Shown here: piece by piece, positions 22,987 through 31,441 of the stretch | Numbering within the stretch: the stretch's first letter is position 1 | How the letters are laid out: each line of letters starts with the position of its first letter | Source: JBBTXL01 sp038062295 | GTDB lineage: Bacteria > Patescibacteriota > Minisyncoccia > GWC2-36-17 > WO2-46-25 | DNA: 34,593 bases | NCBI GenBank assembly: GCA_038062295.1 | Contig: JBBTXL010000022.1 | Coordinates: 1 to 34,593 of the forward strand | Direction of reading: 5' to 3' | Program-made: the position numbers and the translations under genes | The notes under the pieces: generated by a model | What the model was told of the DNA's origin: nothing | The model's input: only the letters and a program-made list of their open reading frames with translations | The model's database searches: none

Positions 22987-23268
22987 ACACATCACGGGCA
23001 TACTGCTAAGAAAACCGTCTCGCAGGCCGAGCGGGCACGGTGCCCTGCCGCGCATCGTCTGCGGGAACCGGTCGTTGCCACGCTCCAGCGGCATGTCCCG
23101 ACGCTTATCCCTCGGAGCACAAACTTTGCAAGCAAAGACCGAGCTTTGTGCTCCTGCGAGATATTCCCGCACCCGCCGCGCGGCAGGGCGAGCGAGGCCG
23201 AGAGCGAGCGCAATTTCCTCGCTGGGGAAATTGATAGCGTGTTTTCGTGCAGTATGCCAGCGATGTGT
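22987..23268. other. 282-bp structured element (candidate noncoding RNA or MITE-like repeat)
   Basis: The two 20-base ends (22987-23006 and 23249-23268) are reverse complements at 18 positions. Inside, GCCCTGCCGCGC (23042-23053) pairs with 23178-23189, and TGCGGGA (23060-23066) pairs with 23165-23171. The apex hairpin is GGAGCACAAA/TTTGTGCTCC (23114-23123 with 23145-23154). The element fills the space between the dcd stop (23285) and the udg start. It lacks RNase P, tmRNA and SRP signatures. Confidence 0.7.
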
Positions 23269-23284
23269 CCTCGTAAACATATTT

Positions 23285-24385
23285 TCACCACACCACCGGC
23301 TTGAAGTGTTTTCCGAGCGACGGCGCGGGACTTATATAATTGGAGCCGCGGCTCGCGCCATAGAGCTGCTCGGGCACCTGCGATGTTTGTTCAAATATCA
23401 TGCGGCAGATGGGCTGGCCGTCATACACGCGGAATGGGACATCGCGTGCGCGCACTTCCAGCACCACATGCGTGCCACGTTCCGCCCCAAATCCGTTGTC
23501 GAAAAATCCGGCGTAGTGGCTTCGAAACTCTCCGGCTGAAACGTCGTAGGTAACGATCTCACCCGCATGGGTGCTCGGCGTTTTTGTACGCTCTTTGGAT
23601 GCAAGAAGATAAAATGATCCCTTGGTAAGCACCATCTCTCCGTTTTTCTGGCGCGGGATGGGGATCCAAAAATCATCAACGTCGTGAAACTGTTTTTTAA
23701 ACAAATCAACGTGTTTAATAGGATTGTCTTTGGCTTGAAAGCCGACGGTGTCGCGGTCAAGATCAATGCAGAAGTACAGACTATTGTTGCGGATGGGCAC
23801 GTCCACGATCTTGTTTCCTGCCTTATCAAACACCAGTCCATCGCGTTCGTGCATTGCGCGCAGTTCGTCGTCTGTCGCGGCAATGGGCTTGGTAACATCA
23901 CGGATGCGCATCTGGACCAGTTCAAGTCCCGGCGCAATGCCGACCAAAAACGACAGCGGCGTTACTTCCAGCCACAGGTCGCCTTTGTACCCCGCGGGAA
24001 CCGCGTCGAAGAACGGATTGCCATCCGACAACACACGCACGAACACATCTGCCCGTCCGGTAGAACTTTTGGGGGAAAAGAGCGCGGAAAGATCCGGCGG
24101 GAGGTTGAGCGTTTCTTCAAGCGGAATAAAGTACACCGCATTGGGTTCCAATACGCTGCCTTCCTTTATTTCAAACTCGTACCGCTTATACTTTGCAATA
24201 AGATTCTGGATGGTCTCGCCGCGCTGCGGCACCATCGCCGCGCTCATGCGCCAGGCACGATTGCCCAAACGAAGGTCAAGCGACGCCGGCTGTATCTGGT
24301 GTTCTGCGACGGGCGCACCGCGCGAGCCCACGGCCGGACGTGCGCTCAATATCAAGTTTTTCAGTTCCTTATCAGAAAGGATCAT
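23285..24385 (-). CDS. dcd: dCTP deaminase, double-domain (long) form
   Basis: Deaminates dCTP to dUTP, feeding dTMP synthesis. From the ATG at 24385 (MILSDKELKNLI) it is 366 residues, about twice a standard Dcd, with two tandem dUTPase-like domains as in the long form known from alphaproteobacteria. The first domain has QPASLDLRLG and FSPKSSTGRADVFVRVLSDG followed by VPAGYKGDLWLEVTP. The second has GFFDNGFG and VLEVRARDVPF, ending with PICRMIFEQ. An upstream in-frame start at 24490 was rejected because it would lie inside pyrG. The ATG overlaps the pyrG stop by four bases (ATGA), so the two are translationally coupled. Confidence 0.93.
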   Translation of the reverse strand: MILSDKELKNLILSARPAVGSRGAPVAEHQIQPASLDLRLGNRAWRMSAAMVPQRGETIQNLIAKYKRYEFEIKEGSVLEPNAVYFIPLEETLNLPPDLSALFSPKSSTGRADVFVRVLSDGNPFFDAVPAGYKGDLWLEVTPLSFLVGIAPGLELVQMRIRDVTKPIAATDDELRAMHERDGLVFDKAGNKIVDVPIRNNSLYFCIDLDRDTVGFQAKDNPIKHVDLFKKQFHDVDDFWIPIPRQKNGEMVLTKGSFYLLASKERTKTPSTHAGEIVTYDVSAGEFRSHYAGFFDNGFGAERGTHVVLEVRARDVPFRVYDGQPICRMIFEQTSQVPEQLYGASRGSNYISPAPSLGKHFKPVVW

Positions 24386-25995
24386 GATGATGTTTTGCTT
24401 TTTACCGCCCTCGCAAATTCGCGAAACAACGGGTGCGGCCGCAGGGGACGCGAGGTAAATTCCGGATGGAACTGGACGCCTACAAACCATGGATGGTTTA
24501 TATTCTCAAATATTTCACACAAGCCCGTTTCGGGATTTGTTCCCGAAATGATCATGCCGTGTTTTGCAAACTCTTCTTTGTACTTATTGTTAAATTCGTA
24601 CCGGTGCCGGTGCCGTTCGGTGATATGCTCCATGCCATACGCCGCAAAGCTTTTGGAACCTTCGCGCAGCGCGCACGCGTAATTCCCCAAACGCATCGTG
24701 CCGCCTTTTTTGTATATCTCGCGCTGGGTCGGCATGAGATAGATCACCGGATGCTTCGTGTGTTCGTCAAATTCGGTTGAATCGGCGCCGGTGAGTCCCA
24801 GCACATTGCGCGCAAACTCAATGGCCGCAACCTGCATCCCCAGACACAACCCAAGATACGGAACTGTATGTTCGCGGGCGTATTGTGCGACCGCGATCTT
24901 CCCCTCTACCCCGCGCTTGCCGAATCCTCCCATCACCACGATACCCGCCGCCGTTTTTAACCGTTCCCATTCGCTCTCCGCCGCGCCGTTCTCCAATGTT
25001 TCCGAATCGATCCACACAAAGTTTGCCGCAACATCGTTTGCGTAAGCAGCCGCCTTCACCGCTTCCACCACGCTCAAGTAAGAATCTTTCAGTCCGGTGT
25101 ATTTCCCCACCAGCGCGATATTCACTTTCGGCAGCGGCGAGCCGATCTTTGCGACAAACCGCTCCCACGCAGCGATCTTCGGCGCACGGTACTCCACATG
25201 AAGATGTTGGGAGATCTGCTCGGTGATCCGGTGCTTGTTGAAGTTCAGCGGCACTTCATAAATGCTTTTCACCGTCGGCGCCGGAATGACCGCCGCGCGC
25301 GCAACATCGCAAAAGAGCGCGATCTTTTCCAAATGCTCTTCCTTGATGCCGTCGTCGTACCGGCACAAAATAATATCGGCGTTCACGCCGATGCGGCGCA
25401 GTTCGCGCACCGACCCTTGCGCCGGTTTTGTTTTGAGTTCTCCGGAGTTTGCCAAGTACGGCAACAGAACCAAATGTACGAACATCACGTTGTGATGTCC
25501 CTCATCGTTGTGGAGCTGCCGCGCGGCTTCGAGGTACGGCTCCGCCTCAATATCGCCCACCGTGCCGCCCAACTCAACGATCATGATATCGGCTCCCGAC
25601 GCTTCCGCGCACGTTCGGATCGCGGACTTGATGGCATTGGTAATGTGCGGGATGATCTGGATGGTATGCCCTAAAAAATAACCGTCCCGTTCGTGCTCCA
25701 GCACTGTTTTGTAGATCTGCCCCGTGGAAACGCTCGAGCCCGCCGAGAACTCTTCATCAATGAACCGCTCGTAATGCCCCAGGTCCAGGTCGGTTTCCGC
25801 GCCGTCGGCGGTAACGAATACCTCCCCGTGCTGGTATGGGTTCATGGTACCCGGGTCAACATTCAAATACGGGTCCAGCTTCAGCACCGAGACTTTGTAG
25901 CCCGAGGACTTTAAAAGCATCCCGATGGACGCCCCCGCAATTCCCTTTCCGAGCCCGGAACATACCCCGCCGGTCACAAAGATATACTTAGCCAT
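24382..25995 (-). CDS. pyrG: CTP synthase
   Basis: Converts UTP to CTP using ATP and glutamine. The 537-residue protein has an N-terminal synthetase domain (KYIFVTGGVCSGLGKGI, LDPYLNVDPGTMNPYQHGEVFV, ELGGTVGDIEAEPYLEA) and a C-terminal class I glutaminase domain. The glutaminase has the nucleophile cysteine in YLGLCLGMQ and the histidine and glutamate in GVQFHPEFTSRP. The length matches the family. TATAAT (26004-26009) lies 8 bases before the ATG, so the leader is one or two bases at most. It is the first gene of a pyrG-dcd pair. Confidence 0.98.
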   Translation of the reverse strand: MAKYIFVTGGVCSGLGKGIAGASIGMLLKSSGYKVSVLKLDPYLNVDPGTMNPYQHGEVFVTADGAETDLDLGHYERFIDEEFSAGSSVSTGQIYKTVLEHERDGYFLGHTIQIIPHITNAIKSAIRTCAEASGADIMIVELGGTVGDIEAEPYLEAARQLHNDEGHHNVMFVHLVLLPYLANSGELKTKPAQGSVRELRRIGVNADIILCRYDDGIKEEHLEKIALFCDVARAAVIPAPTVKSIYEVPLNFNKHRITEQISQHLHVEYRAPKIAAWERFVAKIGSPLPKVNIALVGKYTGLKDSYLSVVEAVKAAAYANDVAANFVWIDSETLENGAAESEWERLKTAAGIVVMGGFGKRGVEGKIAVAQYAREHTVPYLGLCLGMQVAAIEFARNVLGLTGADSTEFDEHTKHPVIYLMPTQREIYKKGGTMRLGNYACALREGSKSFAAYGMEHITERHRHRYEFNNKYKEEFAKHGMIISGTNPETGLCEIFENINHPWFVGVQFHPEFTSRPLRPHPLFREFARAVKSKTSS

Positions 25996-26003
25996 TACGG
26001 GAG

Positions 26004-26063
26004 ATTATAGCAGAGACAACGACGCTCTGAAAGTCTTGTGTTTTTTTTTGTTTCGTGTATAGT
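26004..26063. promoter_or_regulatory. Divergent promoters of pyrG and rpsT
   Basis: Minus strand: TTTCAG, 17 bases, TATAAT (26004-26009), then 8 bases to the pyrG ATG. Plus strand: TTGTGT (26036-26041), 16 bases, TATAGT (26058-26063), then 9 bases to the rpsT ATG. The rpsT spacer contains a run of nine T (26041-26049). Confidence 0.65.
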
Positions 26064-26072
26064 ATCTCCCAT

Positions 26073-26339
26073 ATGCCTATTACCTCATCAGCGAAAAAGG
26101 CGCTTCGGCAGAGCAAGCGGAAGCGCACGGCGAACGTGCGGTACACAAATCGCATGCGCTTGATCACAAAAGAATTCAAAAAACTTCTTTCCGAAAAGAA
26201 GCTTACGGAGGCACAGGCGCTGCTGCCAAAACTTTACGCGGCGTACGACAAAGCGGCACAGCACAATATCATCAAGAAAAACACCGCGGCGCGTAAAAAA
26301 TCGCGTATGACTGTGGCGCTCGCCAAACGCGCATCATAG
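26073..26339 (+). CDS. rpsT: 30S ribosomal protein S20
   Basis: An 88-residue, very basic protein that binds 16S rRNA in the body of the small subunit. It starts PITSSAKKALRQSKRKRTAN and continues with NIIKKNTAARKKSRM, both standard S20 blocks. The ATG at 26073 is chosen over an upstream in-frame start at 26055 because S20 proteins begin MP(I/N)xxSAKK and because the earlier codon lies in the promoter. There is no Shine-Dalgarno site. Its stop codon overlaps that of the convergent holA gene, and no terminator is visible between them. Confidence 0.97.
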   Translation: MPITSSAKKALRQSKRKRTANVRYTNRMRLITKEFKKLLSEKKLTEAQALLPKLYAAYDKAAQHNIIKKNTAARKKSRMTVALAKRAS

Positions 26340-27296
26340 CGGCCGGTCGCCAAGGCGCAACGTGAGCCGATCGATGGCCTCCGCGAACGTGAACCGGCCG
26401 GTCTTGAGGCCGGCATCCAATTCGCCCAGCAGGGAAAATACCGGCATGAGCTCGCTCATGCTGTATTTTTTTGCCGCGTGAGACGCTTTCTGAAACACAA
26501 ACGGCTTCATGCCGGAACATTTCTGTATGTGCGCCGGGGAAAGCCCCCGATCAAGCGCATCGCGCGCGATAAGCATGTTCCGGAATTGAAATACGATCGC
26601 GCCGAATATGCGCGCCCAATCCTCGCCCTGCGCAAGCGCTCCGGAAAAATGGCGTGCGGCGGCGGCACCGTTCTTTTCCACAAGCGCATCCACACCGGGA
26701 AACGTGTGACTCGCGTCGTTAGAACCCCCAACAACCAGCGCCTCCACGTCCCGTTGTACGATCACAGAACTGTGTGCGGCAAGTTTTTCTATTTCACGGG
26801 AAAGCCGCCACAGATCGTTCCCACAGCGCACCGCAAGCTCACGCGCGGCGGCGTCTTCACAGCGCGCGCCGAGCCGCTCCGTTTCCTCCCGGATCCATGA
26901 GGCAAGCCGCTCGCCGGAAAACGCTTTTGACTCCTGCACCATCGTCGGCTTTTCCAAAAGCCACGCGATGTCCTTGTTCTTTGCCGCATCAAGCCGCTCA
27001 TCTTCGCACAGCACGACCACTATGTCTTGGTCTTCTTTTGCATCTTTTGCCCGAAGCAACGCAACGATAGCCGTGCGCGGCTCCGTGACATGCAGCATAT
27101 CCCTGCAGACGATCAGTTTTTTTTCAACAAACATGGCATGGGTCTCGTACGCTGTTTTTACCTCGTCAATGTCCGACCGCTCGTCAAATGAAAAAAAACT
27201 TAGGCCGCTTGCGTGTTTTGCCTTATATTGCGCGATAACCTCCGCGAGCTTCCGTCGCGTGAGAAAACTGTTTTCGCCGTGGAGTAAAATAAGCAT
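26334..27296 (-). CDS. holA: DNA polymerase III delta subunit
   Basis: The clamp-loader subunit that opens the sliding clamp. It is 320 residues. The N-terminal domain begins MLILLHGENSFLTRRKLAEVI, the usual HolA start with a Walker-A-like position but no ATPase site. Later blocks match the family: VVVLCEDERLDAAKNK, FSGERLASWIREE, GNDLWRLSREIEKLA and the C-terminal collar segment FVFQKASHAAKKYS followed by LLGELDAGLKTGR. It lies 6 bases downstream of the DUF3048 gene and is probably cotranscribed with it. Its stop overlaps that of rpsT on the other strand. Confidence 0.93.
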   Translation of the reverse strand: MLILLHGENSFLTRRKLAEVIAQYKAKHASGLSFFSFDERSDIDEVKTAYETHAMFVEKKLIVCRDMLHVTEPRTAIVALLRAKDAKEDQDIVVVLCEDERLDAAKNKDIAWLLEKPTMVQESKAFSGERLASWIREETERLGARCEDAAARELAVRCGNDLWRLSREIEKLAAHSSVIVQRDVEALVVGGSNDASHTFPGVDALVEKNGAAAARHFSGALAQGEDWARIFGAIVFQFRNMLIARDALDRGLSPAHIQKCSGMKPFVFQKASHAAKKYSMSELMPVFSLLGELDAGLKTGRFTFAEAIDRLTLRLGDRPL

Positions 27297-27302
27297 GGTA
27301 TG

Positions 27303-28361
27303 CTATTTAACCGTCAACGAAACTTTTTGGTTTGGCTGGACAACGGCAATCCAGATCTTTCCGGGAACGAAACCGATCTCTTTGCCCAATGCGTCGTAAA
27401 AGAAATATTTTTCTCCCGCGCCATCCTTGTTCTCGTACGTTTCGGGCGCGCGCTTCCACTTCCCCCGTAACTCCTGGCCGTTGCGGTACACCATAGCGTC
27501 CCCCTCTCCTTCCACTGCGACATCGTTGTAGTCGGGGTTGACCTGATGCGACTCGGCGAACATCACCACGACGTTTTTCACCTCAACCTGTCTGCCGGTT
27601 GCCACATCCAGTTCTTTCTCTCCGCCGCGAAAACGAAGGTACGCGTTGGCGGCATGGTGGTAGCTGAACCTCACATGATACGGCGCGGGGTATCCAATGG
27701 CAATATCCTGGTCGATGGAAAGCACCGCGCCGTCAGCGATATGAATGTACCCCGTCGCTTTGTTTTCCATACGGTATCCCGCCTGGTGTGCCGCTTCACG
27801 GAGCATGGCGAACGACGTAAAACCGTTGTGCGGCGCCGGGCGGTCGTTCACGCGGTAAAATGCCGGGCTCGTGAGCGCATTCACGTTATCGATCACCTTT
27901 TGTTTTAAAATATCAAGTGCGAGGTACGAACCGCCCCAGTGCGCGTACACCGCGTCAAAGCTTTTTGCAAACGGAAGAAAATCGTGACGCGCCGAGCGGG
28001 TGGCACCGATCTCTTCCGGACGACCACACGCGTACACCGCCATATATCGCGTGATGCCGCCGGTGAGTGCCGGCATTTCCACCACCACGTCAGCCTCGGC
28101 GATGCCCGACAACGGCCGCGCAACATGGTCAGCCGCAAGCATGACCGCCATCGGCCGCAGATCACCGCCGGGACATATTTCTCCCGTCAGCGGGTTCCTC
28201 CCCGCAGGGTCTTGCGCGACGGCTTCTGTTTCCGATGCTGCAACGACCGGCTCCGGGGAAACATTATTGTGCACCGTGACGCGCTTGCCGCCTCCCCATA
28301 GAAAAAAAGCGCTCCCGAGAAGCGCGGCACCAGCAACGGTCATGAGAATCGTTTTATACAT
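27303..28361 (-). CDS. DUF3048 (YerB-like) secreted protein
   Basis: A 352-residue protein with an N-terminal signal/anchor helix (about residues 4-23), a linker, and two DUF3048 domains. Recognisable blocks are RPMAVMLAADHVARPLSGI, ADVVVEMPALTGGITRYMAV, EIGATRSARHDFLPFA and VKNVVVMFAESHQVNPDYND. The family includes YerB of Bacillus and is found in cell-envelope contexts; no enzymatic role is established. No lipobox cysteine is visible, so an uncleaved anchor is likely. The start at 28361 overlaps the stop of the response regulator, so the two are translationally coupled. Confidence 0.9.
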   Translation of the reverse strand: MYKTILMTVAGAALLGSAFFLWGGGKRVTVHNNVSPEPVVAASETEAVAQDPAGRNPLTGEICPGGDLRPMAVMLAADHVARPLSGIAEADVVVEMPALTGGITRYMAVYACGRPEEIGATRSARHDFLPFAKSFDAVYAHWGGSYLALDILKQKVIDNVNALTSPAFYRVNDRPAPHNGFTSFAMLREAAHQAGYRMENKATGYIHIADGAVLSIDQDIAIGYPAPYHVRFSYHHAANAYLRFRGGEKELDVATGRQVEVKNVVVMFAESHQVNPDYNDVAVEGEGDAMVYRNGQELRGKWKRAPETYENKDGAGEKYFFYDALGKEIGFVPGKIWIAVVQPNQKVSLTVK

Positions 28362-29178
28362 GGTGTGCGGCAAGTACCGATTTGATCTTCTCGATGATCT
28401 CTCCGGGCGTGTTATGCGCTTTCACCAGGTAATCCGTCGCGCCCAACTGCATACCGCGGTCAATGTCGTCTTTCTGCCCGAGGTTGGACAAAATGATCAC
28501 CGGCGTTTTTGCGACCTGCTTTTCGGCGCGGATCTTGGTGAGCGTTTCAAACCCGTCAACGCCGGGGAGGATAAGGTCCAGGAGCACGATACTTGGCTTT
28601 TCTTCAACGACCTTGCGGAAACCGCTCTCGCCGTCCACCGCTTCGCTCACCTGAAATCCGACCTTCTTCATCTTCTGTACTATCAGGTCGCGTAAAAATT
28701 CGTCGTCCTCCACCAAGAGCACATGGAATTTGCTCGGGTCAATGGCGGGGGCACCTTCCGGCGTGACGCCGCCATCGCGCGGTAGTTTTTTGCCAAGCGC
28801 CACAACCTGTTTTTTGAGCTTATCCAAAACCTCCTGCGGGTCGAACTCCGCTTTGATAAGATAGTCTTTCACCCCCAGCGCCAGCGCCCGGTCTATCTCC
28901 ACCGGCTGGCCGGAATTTGAAATGATGATGACCGGAATGCGAGCCAGCTCCGCATCGGCATGCATCTGTTCCAAAACCTGAAAGCCGTCCATTTTCGGCA
29001 TCACAATGTCCAGCAACACCACATCCGGATGCTGTTCTTTAATAACCGCAAGGCCGCGCTCACCATCCGCCGCCGTAAGCACCGTGTACCCTTCTTTCCG
29101 AAGCTTCTGGGCAAGGACGTTCAAAAGGACCTCTTCATCCTCCACCAAGGCAACTGTTATCCCCGATTCATTCTTCAT
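28354..29178 (-). CDS. Response regulator with two tandem receiver domains
   Basis: A 274-residue protein made of two CheY-like receiver domains joined by a short linker (about 128-150). Domain 1 has the phospho-acceptor in VVLLDIVMPKMDG (D57), with VIIISNSG and DYLIKA. Domain 2 has it in IVLLDLILPGVDG (D201), with VIILSNLG and DYLVKA. There is no DNA-binding or enzymatic output domain, and no histidine kinase lies in the window, so it probably signals by protein contact or phosphotransfer. TATAAT (29185-29190) ends 6 bases before the ATG at 29178, which fixes this start over one six codons upstream. DUF3048 and holA follow in the same direction. Confidence 0.95.
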   Translation of the reverse strand: MKNESGITVALVEDEEVLLNVLAQKLRKEGYTVLTAADGERGLAVIKEQHPDVVLLDIVMPKMDGFQVLEQMHADAELARIPVIIISNSGQPVEIDRALALGVKDYLIKAEFDPQEVLDKLKKQVVALGKKLPRDGGVTPEGAPAIDPSKFHVLLVEDDEFLRDLIVQKMKKVGFQVSEAVDGESGFRKVVEEKPSIVLLDLILPGVDGFETLTKIRAEKQVAKTPVIILSNLGQKDDIDRGMQLGATDYLVKAHNTPGEIIEKIKSVLAAHHV

Positions 29179-29184
29179 ACCGAT

Positions 29185-29213
29185 ATTATACAGCATGTAT
29201 CAAATGGAGCAAA
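29185..29213 (-). promoter_or_regulatory. Leaderless promoter of the response regulator operon
   Basis: On the minus strand TTTGCT (29213-29208), 17 bases and a perfect TATAAT (29190-29185) end 6 bases before the ATG at 29178. It lies inside the 3' end of the permease gene. Confidence 0.7.
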
Positions 29214-30358
29214 GAACGCCATTCCCCCGCGGTCGCATACGCGGCACCGCATAAAAAAAGCGCTATCATCGCCCACAATACAAAGCGCGGAATGGAAAGT
29301 GCGTATGCGGGCGTCTGGTCACCACCGCTGACGCGTGCACGGGAGTATGCAAGAACGAGAAATACAGACTCAATACCGCCCACCACAGCGCCCAACAGTC
29401 CAATGAGCGTAAAAAAACCGATGTTTTGAGCGGCAACAAGCACCAGCGGGACCGCGCCCACCAACAACAGCGTTAACCCCCGACGGGCACCGAGATCGTA
29501 GGTCAGCGTGTCCCGCAAGTACAATCCGAATATGACATAGGACGTGGCGACCACCAATATGCCAAACAGCGCCCCCACCGCAACAACACCTTCCCCCAAC
29601 GCCGCCGCGAGTCCCGAAATAGCATCCTCGGAAACGGCGGGTCCGCTCACTCCGACGACCACGGCCGTAAACAAAAGATAGAACACGACAGGAATGGCGG
29701 TACCAAGAACGATCGCGCGGCGCATGGCGCCCTCGACGCCCACAAGAATATCGCGCACGGCGGGGATCGCAGCCGTGCCGGCAAGCGCAAAGAGCGTTAT
29801 TCCATACGGCAGAAAAAAGTTACCTGGCGTAAAACCAAAGAAATGAGCCGGGTTGACCTTGGGCACGCCGGCGGCAAACAGAAAAAATACCGCGGCGACC
29901 ATGAGTACCAGCATGAACATTTCTGACCGCTCGACCGCTTTCAAGCCGAACGCAATAACGAGCGTGCACACAAACCAAAATATGCCGTACCACCCCCATA
30001 ACGGAACAGAAATTCCTGCAGCGCCGGCAAGTACGGAAAGGAACTGCCCGCCTACCAAAAGATACGCGAGCATTCCCCCAAGCATGCCGACGAATGTCGT
30101 AACGACGACGACGCGTCCCGCGCCGTGATTGACGTACCGCGCGACATACCCCGCGAGCCGGTGCCGCTCGCGCGTGCGTAAAATGATCTCGCCGAACATC
30201 AAGTGCAGGATGGCAAATACGAAAAAGAGTACGCCAAGGTACAGGGCTGCAACGAAAAATCCCGCATGCCACGCCGCGTAGGGCAGACCGAAGATACCGA
30301 CGCCGACAATGGTCGCAACCAGCGTCGCGACCGCATACCAAAAACTACTTGAATTCAT
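29186..30358 (-). CDS. Amino-acid permease (APC superfamily, tryptophan/tyrosine permease-like)
   Basis: A 390-residue integral membrane protein with about eleven hydrophobic helices. The first helix carries VATIVGVGIFGLPYAAWHAG, the unwound substrate-binding signature of APC-superfamily amino-acid carriers. The later FFLPYGITLFALAGTAAIPAVRD resembles the aromatic amino-acid permease (TyrP/Mtr) branch. The exact substrate is not predictable. Uptake of amino acids fits an organism with limited biosynthesis. The start at 30358 (MNSSSFWYAV) overlaps the mgtC stop, and a 41-residue N-terminal extension in the same frame was rejected. Confidence 0.9.
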   Translation of the reverse strand: MNSSSFWYAVATLVATIVGVGIFGLPYAAWHAGFFVAALYLGVLFFVFAILHLMFGEIILRTRERHRLAGYVARYVNHGAGRVVVVTTFVGMLGGMLAYLLVGGQFLSVLAGAAGISVPLWGWYGIFWFVCTLVIAFGLKAVERSEMFMLVLMVAAVFFLFAAGVPKVNPAHFFGFTPGNFFLPYGITLFALAGTAAIPAVRDILVGVEGAMRRAIVLGTAIPVVFYLLFTAVVVGVSGPAVSEDAISGLAAALGEGVVAVGALFGILVVATSYVIFGLYLRDTLTYDLGARRGLTLLLVGAVPLVLVAAQNIGFFTLIGLLGAVVGGIESVFLVLAYSRARVSGGDQTPAYALSIPRFVLWAMIALFLCGAAYATAGEWRSLLHLIHAV

Positions 30359-30788
30359 CGTGAATGCCGGCGGCACGATGGATGCGTTCTTCAAGCCTGA
30401 TCTTCCGCAACACAAAAAATACGAAGAGTACCAGCAGCGCGCCTGCAATCGCAACATCGTAATATCCCATCCCCACGGCAATACCGACGCCCGCCATGGT
30501 CCATAAGCCCGCCGCGGTCGTTAAGCCGTGCACTTTGTTCTCGTGATAGATAATGAGCCCCGCACCGATGAACCCGATGCCGGTGACGATCTGCGCGATA
30601 ATGCGCGACGCGTCCTGAAAATTGGGGTCAAGCGATATGATCGTGAACAGCGCCGACCCCATGGTCACCAGCGAATAGGTTTTTGTGCCCGCTTCTTTGC
30701 CGACAAACTCGCGCTCAACGCCGACGATCAGCCCCAGCAAGAGCGCGAATACCAGTTGCGCAACAACGACAAAATGGATCTCCGCCAT
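30345..30788 (-). CDS. MgtC/SapB family membrane protein
   Basis: A 147-residue membrane protein with four hydrophobic segments. It matches the MgtC/SapB family: LVFALLLGLIVGVEREFVGKEAGTKTYSLVTMGSALFTIIS and GIGFIGAGLIIYHENKVHGLTTAAGLWTMAGVGIAVGMGYY. MgtC proteins act in magnesium-limited growth and in inhibition of F-type ATP synthase in some pathogens. The C-terminal soluble domain of Salmonella MgtC is absent, so this is the short membrane form. It overlaps the start of the permease gene and lies 7 bases after the LOG gene. Confidence 0.93.
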   Translation of the reverse strand: MAEIHFVVVAQLVFALLLGLIVGVEREFVGKEAGTKTYSLVTMGSALFTIISLDPNFQDASRIIAQIVTGIGFIGAGLIIYHENKVHGLTTAAGLWTMAGVGIAVGMGYYDVAIAGALLVLFVFFVLRKIRLEERIHRAAGIHDEFK

Positions 30789-30795
30789 GCTTATG

Positions 30796-31405
30796 TTACA
30801 CCAGCCCGGTTTTGCGCCGGAGGTGCTCCTTTAATTTTTTATCCTGCTTGATCATTTTGATAACCTCGGCAACCAGTTTCTTCGGTTCCGACTCGTAGAC
30901 GATCTTTCCCAAGCCGCGGTGCATCCGCCCGATGACCTCTTTGATAAAATCCGCCGTGCCGCCGGTACCCACCAACACGCCCTGCGGTTTGCGGTCTTCG
31001 AACGCGATGGTGAATTNNNNNNNNNNTGAATTCGTTCAACGTCCCCATGCGCCCGCAAATGGTAATGATGGCGTCGGACGAGCGCGTGAGCAAAAGATTC
31101 CTGCCGGAATAGTCAAACCCCGTGTAAATAATGAGGTCAAAATAGTCCACCGGCAGTTTGTAGCTCTTGATGTGCGCAATCTCGGACGCCGCCGGAGAAA
31201 GGCCGACCGAAATGCCACCCTCTTCCTTCGCGCCTTTGGCGGCCCAAAACGGAATGCCGGATGTCGCGCCGGTCACCAGCACGCCGTTTTGCCGGACGAT
31301 CTCGCGCCCAACCTCTTCGGCAAGTTTGAACGTCTCGGGTGAACACACCGAAGAATCCGCGGCTCCCGACACGCATATTTTGTACTTCAACAACGACGCT
31401 TCCAT
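30796..31405 (-). CDS. LOG/TIGR00725-family nucleotide-binding protein (interrupted by assembly gap)
   Basis: A Rossmann-fold protein of the LOG/YvdD-like family. Some relatives are cytokinin-activating phosphoribohydrolases; others have no known role. Visible pieces are KICVSGAADSSVCSPETFKLAEEVG, GVLVTGATSGIPFWAAKGAKEEGG and RMGTLNEF, then, in another frame, FEDRKPQGVLVGTGGTADFIKEV. A run of ten N (31017-31026) lies between them. The flanks share the six bases AATTCA. Removing the N and overlapping the flanks restores LNEFTIAFEDRKPQG in one frame, so the gene is probably intact. The start is at 31405, 7 bases after TATAGT. Confidence 0.85.
31017..31026. other. Assembly gap of ten N, likely a false gap
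   Basis: Ten N interrupt the LOG-family gene. The two flanks overlap by AATTCA on the gene strand, and joining them at that overlap restores the reading frame with a family-typical sequence. Confidence 0.95.
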
Positions 31406-31412
31406 ACAATTC

Positions 31413-31441
31413 ACTATATCACGTTTTCACTTCAGTTCAAA
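31413..31441 (-). promoter_or_regulatory. Leaderless promoter of the LOG-family gene
   Basis: On the minus strand TTTGAA (31441-31436), 17 bases and TATAGT (31418-31413) end 7 bases before the ATG at 31405. It lies inside the 3' end of the beta-CASP gene. Confidence 0.65.

Noticed and set aside
22987..23268. RNase P RNA, tmRNA or SRP RNA
   Set aside because: Conserved elements of these RNAs (RNase P P4 core, tmRNA acceptor end with CCA, SRP GGAA loop domain) are not present.
22960..23280. A 106-codon minus-strand ORF through the structured element
   Set aside because: It simply crosses the paired helices, overlaps the udg start and has no recognisable domain; the inverted-repeat structure explains the openness better.
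26041..26049. T9 run in the rpsT promoter as a second phase-variable switch
   Set aside because: The gene is essential, the spacer is already near optimal, and AT runs are expected in promoters.
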